Shown piece by piece: positions 1 to 9,687 of a DNA stretch of 36,932 bases (position 1 is the first letter of the stretch; each line of letters starts with the position of its first letter). The notes beneath the pieces were generated by a model, which saw nothing but the letters and a program-made list of their open reading frames with translations, was not told where the DNA came from and did no database searches. The position numbers and the translations under genes were made by a program. Source of the DNA: Lindgomyces ingoldianus. Its lineage: Eukaryota; Ascomycota; Dothideomycetes; Pleosporales; Lindgomycetaceae. The DNA lies in the NCBI RefSeq assembly GCF_010093535.1, contig NW_022985189.1, positions 888,380-925,311 on the forward strand. The letters are read 5' to 3'.

Positions 1-1189
1 TTTAATGTTAATTCTTAAGTGCCTTATTAGCTTTATAGTATTAAGAAGTAGTATATTTTATATAATAATTTAATTTATTTTTTTTATTTACTAGCCTAGT
101 TTAGTTTTACTATTTAATAGCTACTTATTCTAGTTACTGTGTAGAGGTATAGGCTTTAACTAAGTGCTATAGACATTTTTACATAGCTAAGTGCTATAAA
201 TAACTTTTATAGCTAAGGCGCTTTACTGCTTTTAAAAAAAATATTATATATACTTTAAGCTAAAACTATTATATTATTAGCTAAAGCCTTAGTAAGTTTA
301 TTTTTAATAAAAATAAGCTACTACTATAAACTATTACTAGCACTACTAATCTTTAAGTTATAGCCTAAATGTAGAGGTTTACTAGCTAGCTTATTATTAC
401 TTTTTTTTTTTTATAGAGTAGTAACTAGTATAGTTATGCTATTTGTAATTACTACATGCTTTACTAAAGTGCCCCTTAGCGCAGCAGCACTCTAGGAACA
501 GTTGTGGGCCTAAGACAGCGCTATAGCATGCGCTATATAAGTTGTCTACTACCCTTCTATAAGATTATATAAAGATAGTGTTAATATATAAAGGCTTATG
601 CAAAGCTATTTAATAAGAGAATATACTACTATATATAAACTCTACATTCTGCCTTAGAAGGGCTAGCAATGCACAGGCCTATAGACTATAAGCTAGTAGG
701 GCTAGCTGCTGCTGTTCTATATATAGAATAAAATTAACATTAGCGCTAGCTTAGTTAGCAGCAGTAATAGCAGCATTATAAAGAATAAAAGCCTTATTTT
801 AAGTGTTAGCTTTATATAATAAGAGTAATTAAAATACTATAAGCTTAATACTTATATTATTATTATTATTATTGTTGTTTTTGCTGCTGCTACTGCTGTT
901 GCTATTGCTGCTGTTGTTGCTGTTATTGCTGTTGTTGTTACTGCTACTGCTGTAGTAGTAGTAGATGTGGAAGAGTAGTAGTAGCGGTGAGTATCTACAA
1001 TTATTGTACAACGCTGTAGTGAAGGCAGTTGCTATAAAGGGCAGTTGCAATACAGTTACATAAAACAACCCTTTACTCCTTAGATCTTTAAAAAACATTG
1101 TATAAATGCGTTATAGTATGTTTTGCCTAGTAAAATACTATAGTGTTTTATACCTAAAATGCTTCTAAGCAATTAGCGATTAGTTTTTT
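1..1189. other. AT-rich RIP-type relic DNA, no gene
   Basis: The stretch is strongly AT-rich with dense TpA and with stops in every frame. Remaining C is mostly in CpT and remaining G mostly in ApG, as left behind by C-to-T change at CpA on both strands. I recognise no protein motif. It adjoins a hAT transposase relic and may be the decayed remainder of that or another element. The only ordered structure is the trinucleotide repeat listed separately. Confidence 0.6.
853..990. repeat. Imperfect trinucleotide repeat (TTA/GTT/GCT, then GTA)
   Basis: A run of three-base units, first ATT, then mixed GTT and GCT, then GTA/GTG. Read on the minus strand it gives a low-complexity Ser/Asn run, which explains the open frame there. 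It shows no sign of being a gene. Confidence 0.8.
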
Positions 1190-1193
1190 CCCT

Positions 1194-1710
1194 TCACCAG
1201 CTAACAGTCTGCTGTAACCCTGAACAACTAGTTGTTCCGTTCCGCCCCACTTCATCCTGCAAAACAAGACCAGCTGTCCCCAGAGGCCTGCCCTTTCTTC
1301 CACAAACACCATCTATGTCTGCCTGGCACGCATAGCAGCCTTTCAGCAGCGACAAAGTTGTACATTGCGGCAAGCCTGTTGACTGCAGTATCGTTGTTGT
1401 ACGCGTTATCGAGCACAAAACAGCCAAGTTTGCCGCGATTGATGCCGAAGGACTGCAGAGTTTGCGACACCACGTCAGCTATCCTCTCGCCAGTATGTGT
1501 ACCTACGAGCTGCGGCAGCGCGATAGGCAAGTCAACAACAGCCCCAGAAGTGTCAACGTAGTGTGCATCCTAACAAAAAAAAAAAAAAAAAAATAAATTC
1601 TCTTGCCTCCCTTTGTTGTCCAGCCGTCAAAGCTAATGTGTACTTTGCTCAGAGACTCTGACAATCCGCAAACAACCTGCGGCTGCAGCCAACTGTACAA
1701 ACTTCATTAC
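1194..1710 (-). pseudogene. hAT-type transposase fragment, frameshifted
   Basis: Minus-strand frames carry motifs typical of fungal hAT transposases: KVHISFDGWTTKGGKR (about 1605-1655), then PIALPQLVGTHTGERIADVV and LGCFVLDNAYNNDTAVNRLA (about 1340-1530). These lie around the start of the RNase H-like catalytic domain. The order is right but the frames differ. A run of 19 A's on the plus strand at 1575-1593 separates the first motif from the second and shifts the frame, and a second shift follows near 1345. No N-terminal BED finger or C-terminal dimerisation domain can be seen. GC content is normal and TpA is not raised, so this relic escaped the RIP seen on both sides. It cannot make an active transposase. 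Confidence 0.85.
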
Positions 1711-2042
1711 GAAACGCGCCGAGCTGTACCACGTTCAGCTTAAGTAGTGTTTAATACACCATTTCACGCATTATAGACTACAAAATAGCACAAGGCATCT
1801 GTTAACGCAAAGAAGAAGATTGCTTTATATCGATCTAGTTAAGAAATTGTCTATACCTACTTTACACGTTTAACTTAGCACCCAAACTTTAAACCTGCCA
1901 TTTCTCCACTCGTGTTGCTTCCCCCCCCCACTACTTTATTCGAGCTGCCCTACGCCTCTAAGCTTCTATGTTATGACGAATATCAACAGTCGGGCATTCC
2001 TAACGCCTATGCGCACATTGATCATGCCTATGAAGATGCTGC

Positions 2043-3089
2043 TCATGCCTGGTCAAGTTCATGCAACTCAGATCTGTCATTAACGACTAGCGGGGCTTTC
2101 AGTTCGTAAAGGTGGGTTGTACAGTCTTGCATGGCGCCGGCGAAGATGCCTGGATGTACAGCGGATTGGAGGACGACGGCGAGTAAAATCAACCTAGCTC
2201 AAGCGTGAGCGGGAGTAACTACCAAAGGTGTGGGCTGAAAACCCAGCAGAAGACTCACAAGCCATCAAAAATCATAAAGTCGGCTTCTTTTCGCATCAGG
2301 GGTCCACCAACACCGCCAGCCATTTCAGGAATACTGTCAGTTTATCAGCATTATTTCTATCACCCAGCATGGCCAACTTCGATATCTCACTCACCGATAA
2401 ATGCATCTTGCCAAAATCAAGACGAACGCTGCCGTCATCGCCAGTAGGAAAGTCCTGAGGTCTTTCGGTAGATCCGCAAATACATGAGTACCATGTCTCC
2501 TACCAATCCTCAAGGTAAAGTCGGCCGTGAGGAGACCCGCAATTGCCATAATGACGGCCTGAAACGAGACACCGAAGATCATAATGGTGTTACCAACGGA
2601 CCCTAGGCTGGGATTTTTTTCGGCCGTGGACGCCAGGATGCCGCCACCACACTGCAAGAAGAAGCCCACCAGATCGGCGGTGACGAAGGGCCATGTCCAA
2701 AATCGCGCAGGCATCCTCGTATGCTCCGGGCCAAAGTATTGTACCAGCGTCCTCAGTGTTGTGTACAACGCTGCAGCCAGGAAGGACGGTGAGACCATGA
2801 GCAACACCAGCTGGATCGGCAGAGCCGCGCCATTCCATGGGTTCTTGTGCAGGAACAAGCGACCGATATAGCCACAGCATTCACCAACACAGCCGATGAA
2901 GGTCATAATGGAAAAGACTTTCCAGGACCGCCAGAACCGGAAAATATGATAAAACTGTATCAGGGCGCAGATGGCGAATACAACGGCGTAGAAAGCATTG
3001 CCACCAAGATTCGGAGCGTAGCCGTATACGGTCGCCTCAACGGGACAACTGGGGGAGACCGCCTTGCAGTCATCGGTAGAGTCAGACAT
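2043..3089 (-). CDS. RTA1-like lipid-translocating/stress-resistance membrane protein
   Basis: Three-exon gene: exon 1 3089-2395, intron 2394-2334 (61 nt, GTGAGT...CTGACAG), exon 2 2333-2259, intron 2258-2194 (65 nt, GTGAGT...GAGCTAG), exon 3 2193-2043. The joined frame has 307 codons including TGA, so 306 residues. The first open frame stops just inside intron 1 after CIYR; splicing continues it as R-IPEMAGG, then LMRKEADFMIFDG, then LAVVLQSAVHPGIF, the expected C-terminal half of the RTA1 family. Seven hydrophobic segments are visible, roughly residues 31-50, 58-79, 90-112, 130-152, 166-187, 210-231 and 255-275, after a short N-terminus with two Cys. The family (yeast Rsb1, Rta1, Pug1) are polytopic proteins linked to sphingoid-base export and toxicant tolerance; the substrate here cannot be told. 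No RIP-type stops are seen. The start is the first ATG before the conserved YGYAPNLGGNAF block. Confidence 0.88.
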
Positions 3090-3119
3090 CTTCGGAGAAG
3101 AGGAAACAGATGTGGATCG

Positions 3120-3197
3120 TTGATTTAAGTTGATAGTTCGAGATTAGATAGAGATAGTCGATTTAAGTAGGCGGTTCGAGGTTAGAAATAGCGATAG
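3120..3197. repeat. Two-unit 38-40-bp tandem repeat upstream of the RTA1-like gene
   Basis: Unit 1 is 3120-3157 and unit 2 is 3158-3197. Both begin T(T/C)GATTTAAGT, share GTTCGAG and TTAGA in the middle, and end GATAG. The pair lies 31 to 108 bp upstream of the RTA1-like ATG (minus strand), in the proximal promoter or 5' UTR. Whether it binds a regulator is unknown. Confidence 0.65.
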
Positions 3198-3481
3198 CGT
3201 TGAATGAATGGTGACGGACACGAGGAGTAAATGGATAACTTGCGAGACGTAATGAGCAACTGTCATCGAGAAATACATTCCTTACTTATAGGATGCTTAT
3301 TGTTCAACGAAAGTTTTATCAAGGTGGCTTATATCGAATGCATAAATGTAGGAACGGTAGGATTGTAGCTCGTGCCAATAATAAAGGCCTGGCGGCGACA
3401 AAAGGTCAAAAATCTGTAACTTATCTTCAGGGGTCCGCACTGGTGCTGGTGGCTTTTCCCGTGTCATCAACCCAGCCCCAA

Positions 3482-3553
3482 TAAACGGCGTAAACGGCGT
3501 AAACGAGGTGAACGAGGTGAACGATCTAAACGACGTAAGCGCCTAAAGCGGAG
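3482..3553. repeat. Tandem 9-bp repeat, about 8 units
   Basis: Eight consecutive 9-mers starting at 3482 follow TAAACG(G/A)CG or TGAACGAGG: two identical units, then progressively diverged ones up to AAAGCGGAG. Because the unit is a multiple of three, the minus strand reads an open Arg/Leu/Pro-rich peptide across it. Confidence 0.75.
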
Positions 3554-3693
3554 ACTTCGCATAAGGCGGTGATTCTGCCAACCCAGTGCTAAGCGGTAAA
3601 GAGCCTTAGTAAGAAGATCTTTTGTCTTCATAGTATGCCTGCGCTGTCGAGCAGTGTCAGGATTCAAGACGGTATCTCTATACCATATAGAGT

Positions 3694-3730
3694 CATTCGT
3701 CGGCTAGCGAATCGCGCCAGCATCCGAATC
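3694..3730 (+). repeat. 37-bp dispersed motif, copy 1
   Basis: It begins CATTCGTCGGCTAGCGAA and ends GCATCCGAATC. A second copy with only 3 differences, all transitions, is at 28875-28911 in the same orientation. Inside are near-repeats of CGAATCGCG. It lies 605 bp upstream of the RTA1-like start codon. It could be the end of a decayed mobile element or a regulatory repeat. Confidence 0.6.
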
Positions 3731-4190
3731 GCGAAACAGTGTTAAAGGGTCGTATTTAACTTGGTTATTGTCGGAGGAGAGGAAGCTAATCCCTTTCGTC
3801 GGTTTAGCCTTTGCTGGAGTTCGGGCGGTTGAGCTACTGTATCGAATATATCGATGAGGATATACAACAACGATTCACACACTGTATCAGTCACAGAGAC
3901 TAAGAAGACTACTTTCTCAAGATAAGGTGTAAATTCAGTAATGGACACATGGAGATATCTACCGGTAAAGAATGTCCTTATTTATACCCCTTGATAGTGA
4001 TAGTAGACTTACCTCTGTGATGCTTGGCGGCATCGACGATGCCGGAGTTCTGGGCGGCGTTATGTCACGTGACGCATGGATAGTTAAGTGTTAGCCCCGC
4101 ACTTATGTTACACCGTTAGGCTACTAACGTGTCTATAAGCGCCTCAATCCTGTGTCGTTAGCTGTGGTTCGTAACAAACCTCTGCACCAC

Positions 4191-4418
4191 CCTCTATGCG
4201 TATTACTACTACTAATTTAGTAGTTATCTATCAGCTCTATGCACTACCTTTTAATAATACTTAGGGCTTTAATAATTATTATAGAAGCTACAAATTCTCT
4301 ACTAGTAAAAACTACTTTAATAAAAGTAACAAGCTTCTTATTATTACTATATAGTATATAGAAAAGAGATCTATGTTTACTATACACATATTAATTCTTT
4401 ATAACACTAATTTTTATA
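4191..4418. other. RIP-ruined DNA hosting TIR element P1 copy A (left flank)
   Basis: AT-rich, stop-dense sequence that continues on the other side of P1 copy A at 5516. No motif is recognisable. The segment AGTAACAAGCT recurs on both sides of the insertion, so the host may be a repeat of its own. Confidence 0.4.
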
Positions 4419-5515
4419 ACATACATTATAGGCAAGTTGTTTACACACCTAAGTTACTTACTTTTACTAAGACTATACTAAACTACTTTTCTTACACTAA
4501 TGCATTCCTAATAACACTACTTAAATATGCTAAATAACATTAGATATAGCTTACACTTTAGGCTTTTAAATAAAATATAACACATTTAAAGTAATATACT
4601 TAGCTGTGTATAACGCTTTTTAAAAGATAATAAATAACTAATATACTAAATAACTTTTACAAGCTAATTTTATAGCTAACTTATAAAAGCTAAGTAATAA
4701 TAAAAAGTAGGTGATTATTAAGGATATACTTAAGCTATATATATAAGAATTTTCCTCTTAGCTAGCAGCTATAGCTAATATAGCTAATCTTTTACACGCT
4801 AAGTATAATTTAGGCTATATTAGCATAAACAAGCCTAGTATATTTATAAAGTATTATTTAAAGCTTAAAGTAAAGTTTAAGTATAAATATAACTATAAAA
4901 AAGCTTTTTATAAAAATTTAAAGTAATTTAAAGCTAGTTTAGCCTTATAAAAATATTAAAGCTAAGTATAGTATTTAAAATAACAACTTATATAACTTTA
5001 ATAAAATAGGCTTTATAATAGACTAGATATTTACTAACTATACTTATACTTAAAACTTTACTTTAAGCTTTAAAGAACACTTTATAAATATACTAGACTA
5101 GTTTATGCTAATATAGTCTAAATTACGCTTAGCGTATAAAGAATTAGCTATATTAGCTATAGCTGCTAGCTAAGTAGAAAACTTTTATATATATTACTTA
5201 AGTATGTGCTTACTAATTACTTACTTCTTATTATTACTTAGGTTTTATAAGTTAGCTCTAAAATTAGCTTATAAAAGTTATCTAGCATGTTAGTTATTTA
5301 TTATTTTTTTTAAAAAACTTTATATATAGCTATAGTATGTTGCTTTAAAAGTGTTATATTTTATTTAAAAGCTAAAAGTGTAAGCTATATCTAATGTTAT
5401 TTAGCGCATTTAAGTAGTGTTGTTAGTAATACATTAGTGTAGAAAAATTAGTTTAGTAGAGCCTTAGTAAAAGTAAGCAACTTAGGTGTGTAAGCAACTT
5501 GCCTATAATGTATGT
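4419..5515. mobile_element. P1 foldback TIR element, copy A (complete, heavily mutated)
   Basis: The left end reads ACATACATTATAGGCAAGTT and the right end is its inverse, ending ATGTATGT, with TA on both outer sides. Next inward is AAGTTGCTTAC-type repetition, then TTTTACTAAGACTATACTAAA. The two halves are inverted copies over roughly 450 bp each, around a central segment of about 190 bp. No open frame survives. Copies with less damage show that the arms hold the N-terminal region of a pogo/Fot1-type transposase. Size is 1097 bp. This copy is among the most decayed, so it is probably old. Confidence 0.85.
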
Positions 5516-6596
5516 TACTAAATTTGTTAAAATTTTAAATATCTTAAAGTATAATTCTATACTTATCAACCTTTTTCTTAAAGCTATTAAACTATTTTAG
5601 AATAGTAACAAGCTGCTAAGTAAGCTTTTAAGTAACCTTAATAAGCTTTTATTATTATTATATAAATTATAGAAGTCTTTTAAGCTAATTAGTAGGCTAT
5701 TTTCTACCTACTAGAGGAGGCTCTCTATCTCTAATTATACGCCTACACAAGCAGCGCGTTTATTGTGCTCTATATAAGCTTATGTTACACACTAAAGCGA
5801 ATATTATAAATATAATTTATAAATAGCTTTAGTGTAACCTTTTAGTTACTTTTAAAGACTTAGTTTATTTTTTAACACATAAATTAATTACGCCTGCCTT
5901 AGTAGGCCTGTTTAAGTTGCTAGTAGAGTAGGCTGTTAACGTAGGTGTATAAAGCTAGATCTAGATTCTTATGCTGCAGAAGCTCTATACTCTGTAGATC
6001 AACTAGAAGACATTAAACGTAAGTAGAGTTTAATTAGCGCGTTAACTTAACGCGTTTTAAATAGATTTAATTAATTAATTGTTTAGCTAGGTATAATTGT
6101 TAAGCTTGTAGGCCCGCGCTGCGCGCAGGCCTTTTTGTTCTAAAAAGTTGATTAGTCAACCCGTCGGGGCCCGAGTAGTACAGTTACAGTTCGTGTGCAG
6201 GATTAAGGTGAAATGTATAGTAATAGCTAACTATCTTACAAATTTATCTAGCATTTTAATTATATAGTAAAAACTTATATAAGAAACGCCTAGAGAATAC
6301 TTCTTATATATAGTTATAAAAGCTACGCTACCTATAAGCTAGTTAAATATGTTTATAATAATTAGATTTAATTATATACTTTTTTTTTATATAACTTACT
6401 TTCTCTAACTATTAGATGTAAGCTGCTTCTAGCTTATAAAATAGTACTATAGGCAAAGGCTTAACTTTACTATAAGAACTAGTGTAAACCTATTTATAAG
6501 AACTAAATTTTAGCTTTTTTTTATTTAATTAAGTTTAAAATGTTTACTTAGTGTATAAATCTAAGTACTTTTAAGTAAATAAGCATTATTTCTTTT
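5516..6596. other. RIP-ruined DNA, no gene recognised
   Basis: Stop-dense, AT-rich sequence with brief GC-richer islands near 5700-5770 and 5930-6180. One of these (6111-6133) is a GC-rich hairpin (AGGCC...GGCCT). It shares a diverged 70-90 bp block with 7822-7895. I found no protein motif. Confidence 0.4.
6081..6171 (+). repeat. Diverged direct repeat, copy 1
   Basis: Shares TTAGCTAGGTATAATT, GCGCGCAGGC and AAAAGTTGATTAGTCAACC with 7822-7895 in the same orientation. Differences are mainly transitions, plus a 16-bp insertion in this copy. The repeats bracket the minisatellite and the probable pogo tail, so they could be terminal repeats of one element or two copies of a smaller one. Confidence 0.5.
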
Positions 6597-6599
6597 AAT

Positions 6600-6726
6600 C
6601 TAGAAAAAGTGCTTTTAGCATTCTATATATAGAAAAAGTGCTTTTAGATTTATATACATAGAAAAGGTGTTTTTAGCTTTATATACATAGAAAAAGTGCT
6701 TTTAGCTTTATATACATAGAAAAAGC
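6600..6726 (+). repeat. Minisatellite, 29-bp unit, about 4.3 copies
   Basis: The unit starts ATAGAAAAAGTGCTTTTAGC and ends TTTATATAC. Four near-identical units are followed by a partial one. Each unit contains the small inverted pair AAAAAGTGCTTTT. Confidence 0.85.
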
Positions 6727-6899
6727 TTATAACGTGTTAGACTATTAGTTATTATTTATTTAATAACTTATTTTATAATCTAGTATACCTAGACTAAACA
6801 AAAGAGCTTTTATTGTAAAAGATTTAAGCCTTTACTTACTAAAAAAGCTTAGCGCCTAAGTTATATTTAATATAAGTGTTAAAAAGCTAAGTAGGAAGC

Positions 6900-7570
6900 T
6901 TATTACCTCTATACACTTTTGTCTAGGCTTAGAGATAAGAAGTAGAAGACACTAATAATAATTTATATACTACGCTAGCAGCAAAATGTTACTCTTGCGT
7001 CTGTACCTACCTCTTTAAAAGTAGGCATTTAGAAGACCTTTAAAAGTACTTTTGCATAGGTATAAGTAAATGCTAAGTTTAAAAAGAAGCTGCTTTATAC
7101 TAAGGCAGCTAAGTAAGTGTGCAAGGCTTAATAATAGCACATACAGCGTTAGGTCTCTTAAGAAGGGCCTATCTATATAAAGAACACTTGCGTAATAATT
7201 AAGTGTTGCTAGAATAATAAGCTTAAGTAAACTTTTTTCGTGTATATAGTAAAGTTACAGCCTAGGTGTATAATTTAAATAAACAAGTTAAAAGGTAAAA
7301 AGTAGGTAAAGCCTTATACAAACACTATAATAATAATAAACTCTTCTTTTTTATAAACATAACTTATTATAAATAGAATTATTAGATCTTAATATGTGCA
7401 GCGACAGCTAAGAAGCATAAAAAGAGAATCTAGTGTAAATAAGTTAACAGCTTTGTAAATAACTCTTTTTAAGAAGATTTTATATTATTAAGCCCTCTAA
7501 CAGAGGATTTAGACTATAGAAGCTTTAAAAGCGACTACAACATTAATTTAAGCAACTCTAACATGCGCTT
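6900..7570 (+). pseudogene. Probable C-terminal part of a pogo-type transposase
   Basis: One plus frame, interrupted only by TAG/TAA, reads IQKTFKSTFAQ-like, then a basic stretch KKKLLYTKAAK, then GPIYIKN followed by charged residues. The order of a KTFKGA.AQA-like block, a basic region and G(G)-x-YxKxAR matches the tail I know from fungal pogo/Fot1 transposases downstream of the DDE domain. The DDE domain itself is not seen. The match depends on reading through RIP-type stops, so the call is tentative. It need not belong to the P1/P2 families. Confidence 0.4.
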
Positions 7571-8836
7571 CTAAATCTATTGTATATAATATACTATAAT
7601 GATTGATAATGTGATGACAAGCACTGTCTCTACTACTGTATGGAGCTAGGGAAGCGAGGTAGAGTAGGTCGGCTCTATTTCAGCTAAACTAGGATAGGGA
7701 GTGAAGGAGGCGAAGGGTTTTCGCGAGAGAAAAGCTTGCGCAGTTCCAAGGCGCTAGCGTGCTCGCTTAACCCTTAGCGAGATCATGTGACTAGCAGCGG
7801 AGCTTGAGCAACACCGTCACAGTTAAGCTAGGCATAATTTTCCGCGCAGGCTTGTAGACTTGCGAAAAGTTAATTAGTTAACCTGCTAGAGCCTAGGGGG
7901 CTTGTCTAGCTAATCCCGTGCCACTTCGCTTGCGCACAGACCAACCCTCCTATATATAACCTAGCCCTAATCCCTGTTCTTCTCTTTTCACCTTATCTAA
8001 ATGTCTTAAACTATTAAGGCAAATGTACGTTAGCTATCTATAGGTTAAATCTAATGCTTGTTTGTCTAGCGTTTAACATCCTAATGCGCGTCGCTATGAC
8101 AATAACTATGTGTCGTGATGCTTAGAGAATTTAATATCTTATTATTTATAATATAGATATTAATTCTACAGACTTTCTTAGTATTTTTTAATATTAGTAG
8201 GACTATACTATTATAATTTAGATGCGTACTCTAGAAATTATTCTAATCTACTATGCCTACTATAACGCCCACCTGTACTAGATCCTTCTCGGGCATCCCT
8301 TGGATACCCGTCGGGCCTCACTCGAGCACTCGATAGGTTACGTGCCCTCTGCCACGAGACCACATGTATATACGCACCCTCTGGAGAGACTAGCCCTTCT
8401 TAAGGATTCGTCTCTTACGTCTATTAGAATACATTCTTCGGCTACTACAATAGGATTAGTGTGTATAACCTCTGCCTGCTAAACTAGGACAAGACTTTTG
8501 TTATCTCAGCTAGCGTCGTCGGGATGATAAGAGACGCACAAACCATCATGCATAGTGCTACTCTAAATAGAGTATAGCCTAGAGGATAGCAGTTTTAGAC
8601 TCCTATAGCTAGTGTTTCTCTTATTAGCTGTCTAAGAGACTTTTATAATTTTTGCTGCAAATTAACCTACTTTAAAAGGTTAAACAATAGAATTAGATTT
8701 ATAATATCTTTACTACTATGTATCTAAATAGGCTTAGAATCTAATTAAATATAAGAACAAGCTATAGCTATAAAATAGTATATTCTTTACTAGATTCTAA
8801 CTATTATTAGTAAAAAAAAGTCTAAATATATATAGA
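7571..8836. other. Mixed GC-normal and AT-rich DNA, no gene recognised
   Basis: GC-normal patches at about 7610-7990 and 8240-8560 alternate with RIP-type DNA. The 7.6-8.0 kb patch ends in a TATATATAACC box followed by a pyrimidine-rich leader, as in an LTR or promoter, but no matching second LTR is present. A 60-aa open frame at 8300-8482 has no recognisable domain. A segment near 8625-8655 (AAGAGACTTTTATAATT) recurs at 32825-32841. Confidence 0.35.
7822..7895 (+). repeat. Diverged direct repeat, copy 2
   Basis: Partner of 6081-6171: TTAAGCTAGGCATAATTTT, CCGCGCAGGC, then AAAAGTTAATTAGTTAACC. It lacks the 16-bp insertion and the GC-rich hairpin of copy 1. Confidence 0.5.
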
Positions 8837-8950
8837 ATTCATGTTTAAATAGTGTTATTAGAAATGCATTAGCGTAGAAAGAGTAGTTTAGTAGAGTCTT
8901 AGTAAAAGTAAGAAACTTAGGTGTGCAAGTAACTCGCCTGTAAAGTACAT
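8837..8950 (-). mobile_element. P1 terminal arm in inverted position next to copy B
   Basis: The sequence is a P1 right end, running from the AAATAGTGTTATTAG block to GCCTGTAAAGTACAT with TA after it. It is immediately followed by CTAATGCATTC, which is the P1 left arm from about position 84 inward. Copy B therefore lacks its normal left terminus and instead has the terminal 110 bp flipped, with about 28 bp present twice in opposite orientation. Confidence 0.7.
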
Positions 8951-9687
8951 TACTAATGCATTCTTAACAACACTACTTAACCATGCTAAAAGAACCTTAA
9001 ATATAACTTACACTTTAGGCTTTTAAATAAAATATAATACTTTTAAAGTAATATGCTACAGCTATATATAATTTTTTTTAAAAAATAATAAATAACTAAC
9101 ATACTAAATACCTTTTATAAGCTAATTTATAGCTAACTTATAAAATCTAATTAATAATAAAAAGTAGGTAATTATTAAGTATATACTTAAGTTATATATA
9201 TAAGAATTTTTTCTTAGCTAGCAACTATAGCTAATATAGCTAATCTTTTACACACAAAGCATAATCTAGGCTATATTAGCATAAACTAGCTTAGTATATT
9301 TATAAAGTGTTCTTTAAAGGTTAAAGTAAAGTTTTACAAATAAGTATAGTAATAAATACTTAACTTATTATAAAGTCTATTTTATTAGAGTTATATATGT
9401 TAATATTTTAAATACTATACTTAGCTTTAATATTTTTATAAGGCTAAACTAGCTTTAAATTACTTTAAAATTTTTATAAAAAGCTTTTATATAGTTATAC
9501 TTATACTTATACTTTACTATAAGCTTTAAATAATACTTTATAAATATACTAGACTAGTTTATGCTAATATAGCCTAGATTATACTTAGTGTGTAAAAGAT
9601 TAGCTAGATTAGCTACAGCTACTAGCTAAAAAGAAAATCTTTACATATATAGCTTAAGTATATAGTTACTTAATAATTACTTACTTT

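Larger units (their letters stand above)
3198..4190. other. GC-normal intergenic DNA, no convincing gene
   Basis: Short open frames occur (for example minus 3467-3667 and 3742-3948) but none has a recognisable domain. The first is Arg/Leu-rich only because it crosses a 9-bp tandem repeat. The stretch also holds the 37-bp motif at 3694, a perfect 7-bp hairpin CGGCATC-GAC-GATGCCG near 4029, and a GTCACGTGAC palindrome at 4065. From about 4190 the DNA becomes RIP-type AT-rich. Confidence 0.5.

Noticed and set aside
829..1098. 89-codon minus frame rich in Ser/Asn
   Set aside because: It is open only because it crosses a trinucleotide repeat; no domain or coding context.
2584..3128. Plus-strand frames opposite the RTA1-like gene
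   Set aside because: They are shadows of its exon 1 with no domain of their own.
3742..3948. 68-codon minus frame
   Set aside because: No recognisable domain, and flanked by repeats; too weak to call a gene.
4063..4176. Possible solo LTR (TGTCACGTGAC...GTAACA)
   Set aside because: The bases outside (CGTTA and AACCT) do not match, so no target duplication supports it.
6111..6145. Helitron 3' end (GC hairpin followed by CTAA)
   Set aside because: No 5' TC end or helicase relic, insertion is not next to a T, and the hairpin may simply be part of the direct-repeat block.
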